Positions 1 through 10,486 of a stretch of 64,000 nt of DNA are shown here, in pieces. The notes beneath the pieces were generated by a model, which was given only the letters and a program-made list of their open reading frames with translations, searched no databases and was not told the DNA's origin. A program made the position numbers and the translations under genes. This DNA is from Cunninghamia lanceolata (Eukaryota; Streptophyta; Pinopsida; Cupressales; Cupressaceae): positions 2,914,001-2,978,000 of the forward strand of contig BSBN01000242.1 of assembly GCA_027924645.1 (NCBI GenBank), read 5' to 3'. Position 1 is the stretch's first letter, and the number at the start of each line of letters is the position of its first letter.

Positions 1-56
1 ATAAAGCTCTTTCAACATATTCAAGACCGCTACATTTTATGGCCTTTGACTGCTCG

Positions 57-3000
57 TTATATGGTTAATTGTTTGGTTTTCTGTTGCTCAGCCATAAATT
101 GCACTTGTGCAGCACTATTTTGATTTTGCTCCTTCAAAAGGGTTTGCTGCAACTGCACTACTTCCTGCATTTTGTCTTGGCACTTCTTCTCAATGGCATC
201 CTTCTCTTGTCTGAAAGCAGCTATAGTAGCCTTTTCTTGAGCTATCTCATTTTGCATAGCTGCAACCTATGCTTGCAATGATTGATGTACTTGCAGAGAA
301 ACAATAGACTGCAAATCCTTATTGAGAGTATCAATCTCCTTTTCTTTTTCCTTTATCTCTGATGTCAAGTTGCTATTGGTGGCTTTCTCTTTTTCCAAGT
401 CTGATTCCACTATCCATAACCTCCTTGTGACATTCAGATAGTCAGTTGTTACAGCAGTAGCAATTTCATTCATCAATTCTACTTTGTCCTGTGGCCTAAA
501 ATGTGCAAGATTGATTGCTATTGCATTCATTGTATAATCTTGTGGCTGCATTTGCTTAGTAGGCTTAATGACATTTGGTGTTAAATGAGTAACAATCAAA
601 GATTGTTGAACAAGATCAAATAATGACCTCATATGAGGCAAAGCAGGGCGTTGCCCTTCTTTCTTTTTTTGTTTCCTCATCCTTGTTTCCCTTGCTTTCT
701 TGATAGCATCTGCTTGGGTTTGGAATAAAGGGGGAGAAGCAATAAGCCCTCTGGAAAAAGGATGTCCCTAGGGTAAACCATATGGAATAGTGTCAATTTG
801 ACCACTAGGATCAGGTCGAGTTGAAGCTCATTTAGGCAAAGTTGGGGAAAAAAGAGGTAATGTTATGGCCTTTGATGATGTGGCCGGTGAACTGGCTATT
901 GGAGCAAAAGACTGAAGTGGCATAGTAGAGGTGGTAGGAGACATGGAAGAATATGTTGCTTGGGTTACCACCCCTAATTGAGAAGAAACAAAAGGAGAAG
1001 AAAAAGGAGGAGAAACACTAACTTGGGCTACCAATGAGCTTGTAATAACTTGTTGCTACTAGGGTGCCACTACTTCTTCTTCTGTATCTTCCTTCTCTAA
1101 CACCAATTTACATTTTTTCCTTAAAGGCATATCCTTTGAATCTTTTGGACCCTCTTCTTCTGAATCAATCACTATTTGATGGAAATATGCCACTCCAAGA
1201 CCCCCAGATGTCGAAGCTGTTTGGGTCTCATGAGACAACAATGTTGTATCCTTTTGTTTCTACAAGGCACTGAGAGATAGTGGCCATGGGGTTCTGAGAG
1301 CTTGTGTGGCTGTTTGCTTTGTTTCTTCTTGCTCCTAAGCCTCTTCTAATACTTTCACCTCTTCTACTCCATGGGAACCACTAGGAATGTTGCTTGTGTT
1401 AGGGCTAGAAACTGGAGTCATATGGTACTCATCCCAAATTGCCTCCCACTGCTCATCTATCTCAACACCCCCAAAAGTATGGGTTAATTGTGATATCTCT
1501 TGTCTATATTTCTAGTAAGCAGCTATTTTTCTACACTCCAATCTATTTTCTTTAAGGTTTGCCTTAGACCAGGAGTCATCAGCTTCTTGGGGTCATATTC
1601 CTACTCTTTCTAATAAAATGTTTCCGAGGGCCTAGGGCCCTCATCTCGCAAATCTTTCAAATCAACATACAGTGCAGGATCATCGTGTTTCATTGATCTC
1701 CTCTTCTCCCAAGAAGAGAATCTCTCATGAATAAATGTGGTAGAAACCTTATTGTTAACAATCCAAGATGCTAAGAAGCTATTGAGATCATATTTACATT
1801 TATCTTCTACTACTAGAAAACCATATGCTGCTAGTTTCCTCAATAGGAGACTTTTAGTTTCTCTTTTCTCAATTGTAATGTTTCCCCTGCTCTAGGGAAA
1901 ATCATATATTTTCTTTTTCCTCTTCTTATGACCAAAGTTATTATCTATAATAGACAATTGACATGCCACTTCTAAAAATGTGACCCTAGGGGTCAAAACC
2001 TTTGGGAGCAAAATAGGCTCTCCAACAAATCTAGGAAGTTTGATTATGGTGGTGTGAGCACCAAAGAAGTAATCACAGGGAACTTTCAAATTTGACAAGA
2101 AACACTTCAAACTATCTGTCATTCTATTTATTACAGGTTTTGACCCTAATTATTCAAAACTTGGGGCAACAAAAAACTTGGCAAACTCGTAAGGATCTGA
2201 AGTATCTGAGAGGACATGAGTCTAGGTAGACACTAGAATTGCCCTGTTTGTGCTTGACTTTGGGTCATAAATATTCAATGGCATGTATTATTGGAAGAGA
2301 CTGTGATTTTGATACAAGATTAAATGAAATAGATAAGCAGAATACCAAAAAACCCTATTCTGTTTGAAATTTGTCAATTGCTCCACCATAGCATGTGAGA
2401 TTTGTTTCGAGAAATCGAAATGGTACTCTAAAGATTTGTCTACAGTTTTGAGTATGAAAATTGTAGCTAGTTGCCAATCATATACCCATGAATCATCACT
2501 CTGGTTGAAGATGAAAGACAACATAGAAAGGGCATCTTGAACATCAACATTAAATTGAGCCCATCTTGTGGGTAGCTAAAGCAGCTGTGTATTGCCATCA
2601 TCTAAATGCATCTTTGTATTCAAAAACTGTACCCTACTGTGGAGATTTGCCCATGTGTGCTGCAACTTAGGAATCTTAGGGAATGTGGCTATGTGGTCAT
2701 GACTCAAAGCCAGCATATCTCAAATAGATTTAGGTGTTATTTGTACCATGAAAGCACCACGTTGAATTGAGGCAGTTGGTGGGTGGAAAGCCTCCGTGCA
2801 CATTTTGACCAACTCTGGATAGGGGTGGATCGCAGGAACCAAGAATTGTGCCAGTTGTGAAGTCTAGATTCTCATTCCAAAGGTCTCTGACTCTCCTTTT
2901 CCAGCCTTTTAGAGACATCTCTAGTGTGCCCCTTCTTAAAGATTCTTTGGGTTCTTTTGCATCTGAGTGTCAAAAATGCCATCCACATAGTCCTTAACCT

Positions 3001-3157
3001 GTGTAGCATCATCACTCAGTCCCGTATCCAAAACTCTTGTCCTTGGATAACTAGCTTTTAGATTTGCTACTGCAGATGCATAAGACTTACTACCCTTCAA
3101 TTTGTCGAGTAGTTCGAATAGCCCTAGCCCTTCTTGTGATGACTATCACTCAGACAT
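57..3157 (-). pseudogene. Gypsy1 extra ORF downstream of integrase (env position), broken
   Basis: A reading frame of about 1030 codons begins at the ATG at 3157 and can be followed with several stops. One frame runs to about 1600; a second, one base shifted, runs from about 1500 to 57. The N-terminal third is a helical, hydrophobic-patterned domain (for example FWYSAYLFHL near 2320). The middle (1241-830) is acidic, then rich in Ser, Thr and Pro. The last 230 residues are a long charged coiled coil (EKEKEIDTLNKDLQ near 320). There is no pol domain. It lies between integrase and where the 3' LTR should be, the place of env-like ORFs in some plant retroelements. I do not recognise the family and see no signal peptide or clear membrane anchor. 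It resembles the second ORF of element B (16812-20127). The window may cut its 3' end. Confidence 0.6.
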
Positions 3158-3654
3158 CTCTGTATCTCTAATTTAAACACTAGAAGCTGCAAATGTATCG
3201 AAATTAGCAAGAATTGCAGGGAAAAATTGGAACTTCGACACAAATAGCAAAAAGCTTAGAGGCAATGGAATAAGGAATAACAGTTGCAACTATTTGTGAA
3301 GCTTAATACTGGGTGCAGCGGGGGCATAATGACGCATTAAATGACCTATTACAACTTATTAATGGCATTAATGCCAAAAAGATGACTTATGTATCGTTCC
3401 AAATCTGTATGGAGTGTGCATCAAATCATCATTAAAAGCGACATCCCTCTAAAATGATTAGCTACTTTCTTTAAAAGTCTAAGGAACTACTTAACAGCCT
3501 CAGGGAAATATAACTACCAATAAAAGAAATACTTCGTTGTGGACATGTGTTCACAGAACACTTATTTAAAAGAGAAAGTAGGAAAGGCAAGACGAAAGTG
3601 GGAAAAGAAACAAAAAGACACCTAATTAACTATGATACAAAGGCAAATTCGAGA
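3158..3654 (-). promoter_or_regulatory. Non-coding leader between integrase and the extra ORF, with a splice-acceptor-like end
   Basis: About 500 bases without coding sequence separate the pol stop (3655) from the extra ORF. Read on the minus strand, the last part has a pyrimidine-rich run ending in TTTGCAG at 3187-3193, about 30 bases before the ATG. That is a good plant 3' splice-site pattern. It also holds an inverted repeat around GGCATTAATGCC (about 3362-3373). Expression of the extra ORF from a spliced transcript is inference; an internal promoter is the alternative. Confidence 0.35.
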
Positions 3655-4780
3655 CTATGTAAAGTGTTTCAGAAAGATCCCATTTACAAGAATCTCCTTG
3701 GGCTCTCCTTGTATATTCTCCAGTTCAAATGCATTATGTTGTTTACAGGCACGAATCTTGAAAGGGCCCATCCATAATGAGTCAAATTTGTTGTGTTTGC
3801 CTATTTTCGCGGCTCTTTCATCCCATTTAAGGACAATTGACCCAACTTTGAAGTTCAGGTTGGAGGTCTGTTTGTCAAACCAATTATTTTACAATCTATT
3901 GATGTTTCATCAGAGATTCATGTGCCCCTCCCCTCTTTTCTTGGACTTCTAGCAACTCGGCGAGCCTCACATGCATCGAGCCATTTTCTTCTATCTCTAG
4001 CTATTTGATTAATTGCAACGCTAGAATTTCTATACTTAGTGACATCATTGTACTCTTACCATATACCGGCTCATATGGGGACATTTTGGTTACCTGCTTT
4101 GGTGTGATTCTGTCTACTCACAATGCCGAGTTAAGGGACTTGTGCCAATCTCTCTAATGATCCACCCCCATTCTTTTGATAAGCCTGATCAGATTCTTAT
4201 TGGTAGATTCTGCCAAGCCATTGTTTTGTGGATAGTAGTTTGAGGAAGTCTTTAAATATATTCCATTTTTTAAAGCAAACTTTGACAAACTGGTTCCAAG
4301 AAATGCCTTAGCATTGTCTGATATGACAGTGCACGGAGGGCCAAGTTGGGTAGTTATCCCTTCCAGAAACTCTAAGATCACCTTTTCGGTAGCTTCTTTA
4401 AGTGGCACTGCTTCACTCCATCTTGTAAAGTAGTTTGTCACAACAAGGATCCACTTATATCCCATATTTGACACTGGATTAATCATTCCAAAAAAATCCA
4501 ATCCCCATTGAGCAAAGGGTTCTTCTACTACTATAGGACTTAAAGGTAGTGATGCATGTCTTCTCTTTCCAGTGTAAAACTGATGAGCTTGGCATTATTT
4601 GACCACCTGATAGCAATCTGCAAACAATGTTGGCCAAAAGTAACCAACTTGTGTAACCTTAATTGTAGTAGTTTTTTCTGAAAAGTGTCATCTTGAGGCT
4701 CCATGATGGAACTCATGCAGTATCTTTTGAGCTTCATTATTTTCAACACATCTTAATAGTATTCCATCTATATTCTTTCT
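3655..4780 (-). pseudogene. Gypsy1 integrase
   Basis: This is the integrase end of the Gypsy1 polyprotein, which inserts element cDNA into the genome. The core 4501-4154 keeps all three acidic catalytic positions: Asp in MDFFG, Asp in VISDNA and Glu in GLAEST. After a stop near 4154 the frame goes on with MSPYEPVYGK-like sequence to a C-terminal segment (GPFKIRA, then VNGIFLKHF) ending at a TAG at 3655. The zinc-binding N-terminal part (about 4749-4540) is frame-disrupted. No chromodomain is seen, which agrees with a non-chromovirus (Tat/Athila-type) gypsy element. Several stops make it non-functional as read. Confidence 0.85.
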
Positions 4781-5338
4781 GAATAAAACATGGTCAATCA
4801 ATACAAAATGGACTCCCTGTTGTTTATAGTATCTTTTCTTATCTTGGGAAAGTTCATTGGGGAAAACATCAGTTCTCATGAATTGGATTCTGTCACTTAC
4901 CCAAGAATCATGATCCACTTCTTGGAGTTTCAACACTGTTTTAGCTCCTGCTTCTTTAGACATCAACTCCTTCATATCTTGAGGGATGTATTGGCAAAGT
5001 CCTCTGCCTCTGACCAATTTAGTAGGTTTTACTTCTACATCATACCCAAAAATCTTAGTTATCATATTAGCCCTTTTTTCAGTAATCTCACCTTCCATGA
5101 TATACTTCCTAACACTAGGGTGAGCTACTAATATTAGGATCTTATTCCCTGTTACTAAATGTCTAAACTTTTTAAGAGATTTTACCATACAATAAGCTTG
5201 TTTCTCAACAAAATTATACCTAGATTCATATTCCCTGAGTGTTCTAGATAAGAAAGCAATTGGATGCTCTCCCTCATCCTTGTTATCCTTCTGTGTCAGC
5301 ACATCAACAATACTATGTTCTCCTCCATATACATACAT
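4688..5338 (-). pseudogene. Gypsy1 RNase H (the usual one after RT)
   Basis: An open stretch of 216 codons overlaps the end of the RT frame. It matches the Ty3/gypsy RNase H region that degrades RNA in RNA:DNA hybrids: GEHPIAFLSRTLREYESRYN, then an EKQAYCMVKSLKKFRHLV-type helix. The rest is the connector to integrase, with a VRGRGLCQYIPQ segment. The overlap near 5320 implies a small frameshift relative to RT. This is the second RNase H of the element; another lies upstream of RT at about 6725-7060. Confidence 0.8.
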
Positions 5339-6175
5339 AATGAAGGGTTTGGGAGAAATCTGGATTCCTCAATACTGGGACAATAGAGATGGCTTTCTTG
5401 ATCTCTTCAAAAGCATGTCTCCCTTCAGGTCTCCATTTGAAAATCAACTCCTTTAGCATCATCGTTATGGGCTTGACCAGACCTGCAAAGTCTGATATAA
5501 ACCAACTGATAAAATTAATTTTGCCCAGGAAAGCTTGCACTACCTTCTTGTTGACTAGCAGAGATAAATCCAATATAGCTACGACCCATTCTGGATCAAT
5601 GGCAATTCCATCTTTAGAAATAATGTATCCCAAAAGTTTCCCTTGGGGCACAGCGAAAACACACTTCTTAGGATTTAGGGAAATCTCAAACTCTTGGCAC
5701 TTTTGGAAAACAGCTTCCAAATGGTTGAAGTGGTCTCTGGCATTCTTAGTAAATATTGTAAGGTCATCTAAATAGATCAGGATGATCTTATTTATCAGTC
5801 CTTTGAATGCTATATCCATAGCGCATTGGAAAGTGGCTCCAGCATTGGAAAGGCCAAAAGGCATTTAGCATATGCGAAGGTTCCCCACTTTGTTGTAAAT
5901 GCTATTTTATGTTGGTCTTCATCAACCAGCCAGATCTGGTCATATCCTAAGAAGCCATCAAGCAAGGAGAATCTCTCTAACCCAACCACTGTCTGCAAAA
6001 TCTGCTCCATAGAGGGCAGAGGGTAGTGATCCTTTAATGAAGCCTTATTTAGGTCTCTAAAATCTACACAGAGCCTGATGTCCCCATTCTTCTTCCTTAC
6101 TGGCACCAGATTAGAGACCCAAGTTGAATGTTTGATGGGAAATATAATCTTGGACTCTAGAAGTTTCTACAATTC
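5313..6175 (-). pseudogene. Gypsy1 reverse transcriptase
   Basis: RNA-dependent DNA polymerase domain of Gypsy1. The fingers segment (LVPVRKKNGDIRLCVDFRDL, 6106 downward) and palm segment (MPFGLSNAGATFQ from 5864) are in two frames joined by a shift near 5810-5860. The catalytic YLDD motif is intact near 5780 (IYLDDLTIF). The thumb and connection continue to LGYIISKDGIAIDP and KINFISWFI. Upstream at 6462-6214 is a short conserved linker rich in charged residues. The domain is almost complete, but the frameshift and stops before 6106 prevent a continuous product. Confidence 0.88.
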
Positions 6176-6724
6176 ATCTACCATTAGGGCTCAATTCTCG
6201 GGTTCACTGGTCTCTATTTTTGGCGGACTAATTTTGACCCTTCAGCAAGTTCTATAGTGTGTTGGATGACATCTTTGTTGTAACCATGAAGGTCATCATA
6301 GGTCCATGCAATTACTCTATCATATTTGTTACACAAAGAGACAAGCCTATGTCTTTCCTCTGGAGTAGTAGCATACCCTACCTTTAACTTTCTCCCTTCA
6401 TTGACATGTATCTCAGAGTAGTCCTCTTTGTTGACCTTAAACTTTCTTTTATCCAGGCTCACATCATCAGGATCAAATAGATTTTCTAATGTTATTAGCC
6501 CCCTTGGGAGCTTATTGGACTTCAGTTGAATGATCTGATCACCATATGCCTCCTCAATCTTGGGCTGTAATTGGTTAGCAAACTCCCCAAACTGTTACAA
6601 AAACAGTAGCACTTGAAGGTCATTATCAAACACTTTCTAGTTATGAATGTTATCAGGGATGACAGGCCTAATGATGACTTTTACTACCTCATTGTTAATG
6701 GGCAGGTCACTTGCTAGGTCAAAT

Positions 6725-7060
6725 TGGGAACTGTTGTATTGAAAGCATCAAAATTGTTAATGAGATCCCAAATCCTATGGCAGTAAGATCTCATCCTCAC
6801 ATTCTTAGCCACAAATTTCTGTCTAATTTGTTTTACCACTAGCTCTTAATCACCTTTGACCACCAGGTTCTTTATTCCCAACTTCTTAGCCAACACTAGG
6901 CCATGTACTAAAGATTTATACTCAGCATCATTGTTGGTACAAGCAAATTGAAAGCGTATGGCTCTAAAAATATTTTCACCGCTTGGAGAGGTAATGCAGA
7001 TACCTACTCCAGCACCATTTTAACTTCTGGCACCATCAAAATTTAAGGTATAGATTTATG
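6725..7060 (-). pseudogene. Gypsy1 additional RNase H domain located between protease and RT
   Basis: On the minus strand this segment reads as an RNase HI-like fold: a YTLNFDGA start with the first Asp, then GAGVGI, a TNNDAEY motif with the Glu, and KGD followed by ELVVKQI with another Asp. Two in-frame stops are visible (after FDGARS and after KGD). It differs from the gypsy RNase H at 5338-4688 and looks like the 'archaeal/plant-type' aRNH that Tat-lineage elements are known to carry. In the Tat elements I know best (Ogre, Retand), aRNH follows the gypsy RNase H; here it precedes RT. Domain identity is by motif only. Confidence 0.7.
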
Positions 7061-7220
7061 AATCTTTATCAGAACTTTCTTTTTCAGATACCTTTTGCTG
7101 CATAATATTTGGTATCTCCTAATTTTCCTCAAAAATAACATAGGTGCCTAGACCAGTATAGTCATAATTCCCACAGGGATCACTCTGCATCATGGTTATC
7201 AGTTGATTATTTTCTTCTTC

Positions 7221-7703
7221 CTATTGGTCATACTCAGTCCAGTCTTCCAATTCCTCAACCAGAGCCCTATCTTCCCTATTCATCATGGCGTGGGCTGCCT
7301 CAACTCTAGGGGTAGGTTCCTCTATGATATGACCTTTAGACATAGGTTTAGACAAGACTTTCATCTTGGTTCCATATTTGGTTCTTAGTATCAAGTGTGA
7401 CCAATCCAAGGACTTGTATCCTCCTGTTTCAATTGTGAAATCTCTAGACAAGCATAAACCAAAGACAAGGAGAATATCTATAACTGCCACATCTTGCAAT
7501 ACAGTTATGTTGGGACATGAATACATTTGTAAGGGGAGCTGCTTGATCATCCCTACAGTTTCGACAAATTTTCCATCTAACTGCATGACTCCCTTAGCTT
7601 GTGGCTCATATTCTATTTTCAAGGCATCAGCTATTTGCTTTGGCATAACTGTGGTACTAGCTCCTGAGTCTATCATTGAATTGTGCAACAGTTTCTTTCC
7701 CAC
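7221..7703 (-). pseudogene. Gypsy1 aspartic protease
   Basis: A 160-codon open stretch holds a retropepsin-like domain that would cut the gag-pol polyprotein. The active-site motif is SMIDSGASTTVMP about 10 residues in, followed by a hydrophobic strand (VIDILLVFGLCLSRDF) in the place of the usual ILG(M/L)DFL segment. It lies between the gag C-terminus and the extra RNase H in the same orientation. A stop at 7221 and others upstream break the polyprotein. Confidence 0.82.
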
Positions 7704-7775
7704 TATAAAAGTTAAATAGAAGGGGTTAGGCTTGGATCTGCTTACCTCTGGTTCAACATTTAGAAGAGAAGCTGA

Positions 7776-8690
7776 CTACAGGGGTGGAGTGTCTTTATTT
7801 TGAGTCTTTCCTTTAATAGCACCTCCTTCTCTTGTATTGACAAATTTAGGGTTTGTTTGATCTTGCAATGCTTCTTGAAGTAGTGTCTTTTGCTCAGGGA
7901 TAGCCAGCATGTCCCATAGTGACACTTGTGCTGGGATCTTCTTCAGTTGTTCTACCACATTCATGGGCCCTAATGCTTGTATCTTGGGATAGTAAGGATA
8001 CCTTGCTCTTTCCACCACTGGGTTTGAGATTCTTTGATTCTGAGTACCAATAGGCATTTCTTACCTTGCAACAGGTATGTATTGTCCTTGTGATGGAGAG
8101 TCCCTAGTTGCTTCATTTGGGTTTGCCTCAGGCTGTTCTAACATTCTCCTTTTTGATCTAGTGTAATAATTAGAGTGGATCAGAGGCTTCTTGGAAGTGG
8201 ATGTTTCATTCACAAACATAGAGTCTTCTTCTTTGATTCATGAGAATAGAGCATGTTGAGGGGCAATTTCTCCCTCTTGTTCTAAAGACATCCCTTGCAT
8301 TTGAGCCACCATAACAAAGTTCGGGTCACCAGGTAATTGATATGGGGAAGCACTAGGTGCAACATCTTGACTTTCTTGTCTCCTTTGTTCTGCTATCTTA
8401 TGTTGCAGATTGCCCCTAGGACAATCCCTAGGCATATGGGCATTATTACAGGGAAAACATAAATCATTAACATCTTGTTGTTCTCAAAATCAGCTACACT
8501 CATTTTTGTAGACAACCCCTACGAAACTTGTCCATTTCGTAGCCTACTCTCTATGTTTTCAAATCGAGGAAAGTTCTCTTAACCTCGTACAAAGTTATCT
8601 AACATCATTGAAATGGTTTGTGACATTCCCCTAAGTTGATTCCTTAAAATTCGTGAAGATTGACTAAGTTACAGGCCTGTCAAAATATCA
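7776..8690 (-). pseudogene. Gypsy1 gag, C-terminal part with a zinc knuckle
   Basis: This continues gag after the insertion at about 8690-11556. Readable segments are LRNQLRGMSQTISMMLDNF (about 8660-8600), a CCHC-type knuckle CFPCNNAHMPRDCP (about 8460-8410) and a Gln/Pro-rich linker, then 8057-7776 leading to the protease. The knuckle would bind genomic RNA. Stops at several points show decay. The exact break with the insertion is not certain; coding similarity fades near 8690. Confidence 0.65.
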
Positions 8691-8728
8691 ATTTTGAATA
8701 ATTTGGGTGTAAGTAAAATTTTGTCTTT

Positions 8729-8973
8729 ACATGTACTGGCAGTGAAAATGCCGACCCTTGCATGTTTATTATTTTATTTGTATGCATTGGCGGTTGAAAT
8801 AACTGCTTGTACATGTGCCTTCTTTGTTTTGTCATGCATGTAGGAGCAGTTGGAAACGTCGTTTGTACATCGGTGATGACATGTATTGTTGGTAGTTTTT
8901 ACCAACGAGACATTTCTTTCCTGATCTTTTAACTTGAGTGACATTAATGCAACTCATGTTGGCATTAATGTCA
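8729..8973. repeat. Hairpin array, first cluster (five imperfect palindromes)
   Basis: Five inverted repeats follow one another: 8729-8764, 8782-8814, 8835-8870, 8881-8913 and 8939-8973. Arms are about 12-15 bases around a short loop. The first three share a plan (TGCAT- or ACATG-type outer ends, an inner GGCAG/GCGGTT-type arm, a centre of A or T). The last has perfect 12-base arms (TGACATTAATGC and its complement). They could form stems in DNA or RNA. The function is unknown. Confidence 0.6.
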
Positions 8974-9600
8974 TCTTTTTAATCACTTAAAAGTTTTTTT
9001 ATTCATTGTTTTTCATTTTGTTCATTCTCAAAACCTTCAAGTCACCCGTAAATCTTCCTACAATCATCTCGTTTCCTCATATTTTGGATCGTGCTTGGAT
9101 TTTGTTCTTCTCAGCTGAGTTTAGGGTTTTTACATCTATTTATTCTAGGAAAGTCCCTTATTTTCTTTTCAGTTCTATTTTCTTTTTAGGGTTTTGATGT
9201 GTATAATCATATGTATGATTGATTTTTTTGTTTTTATAAAATCGTTGTAGTATTTAAATCCTTGTATCATCATATTATTATTCTTTTCTTTTGTAAAACT
9301 ATTTTTCTTTGAAACCCTAGTTTTTTGAAACTTAGAATTTCTCTTATGTCTTAAATGACGAAACTCACCAATCCTGAATGAGTCGAAAGCTTAGTTTTTG
9401 TCAAATCTTAAGGTTATTTTAGAATTGTTGGGTTCTTAGCTTTCTTCGTCGATGATGGTTTTCACCGTTTTAGTTTTTATTGTTTTCAGTTACCTGTAAA
9501 GTCAGTGAAAATTCCCAATGATACATCTCTAAAACTTAACCTCTAAAATATGCACCGTCTACTTTTTGGACCAACAGCACATGTTGTTTAGGTTTTGGAT

Positions 9601-9855
9601 TGTGTATAAGCGGTTAAAATAGCCGATGATGCACTTGTGGATTTTCCCTCTAACATGCACTAGCAGCTATTTTGATCGCTTGTGCATATAATTCAATTAT
9701 TGATCTTCCCTCATGTAAGGGCAGTCATTTTGACTACCCCTACATCACAATTGCATTTTCCCTCTATATGTAATATCGATCATTTTAGCCGATCGAGCAT
9801 GTTTAGCATTATACGCTCCATGCAGGAGTGGCCATTTTGGCTGCCCATGCATGTC
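9601..9855. repeat. Hairpin array, second cluster (about 55-bp tandem units)
   Basis: Five more units occur at 9601-9634, 9653-9688, 9712-9745, 9766-9802 and 9818-9854. Each is an imperfect palindrome of arms near 15 bases around a TTT or AAA centre, such as GGGCAGTCATTTTGACTACC. Units two to four are preceded by a TTCCCTC box (9641, 9702, 9754), so this is also a degenerate tandem repeat with a 52-62 base period. Sequence drifts between units while pairing is largely kept. Confidence 0.6.
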
Positions 9856-9968
9856 ACCCTGTAGATTTTCCTAACACTAGGAAATTTTTCTTTTCAAAAG
9901 CCTATTGACTTGCTCTCACCTTTTTGCTCAATTTGTGCGCTCTCAAGCCATTTCAAGCATACTCCTAT

Positions 9969-10486
9969 AACATGATCATCAATTCACAGTGTCCCTAATT
10001 TGCCAATTTTTCCCCTAACTGCAAGATCATGAACTTTTGCAGTTTCATCAAGTAGTAGCTGTGATTGACACCATATCCAGTGATCTCTCCGAAGCTGATG
10101 TCCAAGCCATCTCCGTCCAAAGCTAAGACAATGATGTGACATTTTTGCATAGGTTTGAAGAGTTCCCACATACCCTCATAGCTGAAAATCACAAGTTTCT
10201 TCCTACAGAAGAGATGGTTGATGCCTTTGAAAAGATGATCCAGAAGAACTTTGAAAATGAAGCATTTTCAATTGCTTAAATGTATAAACTCCAAGATTAT
10301 CAATCAACCCTTGATAATTTGAAAGACAATCTTGGGAAGCATGAAAAGGCGATAAAGGTGGTGAAGGATACAATCGTCAAACCTCATGTTGTCTCAGACA
10401 ATATAGTTGGACTGGACATTTATGAGATGGAAAAAATAAAGGCCATGTATCACAATTTCCTGAAGAAGAATGATGGTGGCAGCTGA
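9969..10486 (+). pseudogene. C-terminal end of an ORF in the inserted fragment
   Basis: The plus strand reads through a helical, charged protein end: FLPTEEMVDAFEKMIQKNF near 10200-10260, one stop, then an open stretch of 68 codons from 10280 (LKDNLGKHEKAIKVVKD) to a TGA at 10484. It sits directly before an LTR-like sequence, the position of the extra ORFs of Gypsy1 and element B. I do not recognise a domain. It may be the C-terminus of a related accessory ORF, but I see no convincing sequence match. Confidence 0.4.

Noticed and set aside
4790..5131. 113-codon plus-strand frame as a gene
   Set aside because: It is antisense to the well-supported Gypsy1 RNase H and linker.
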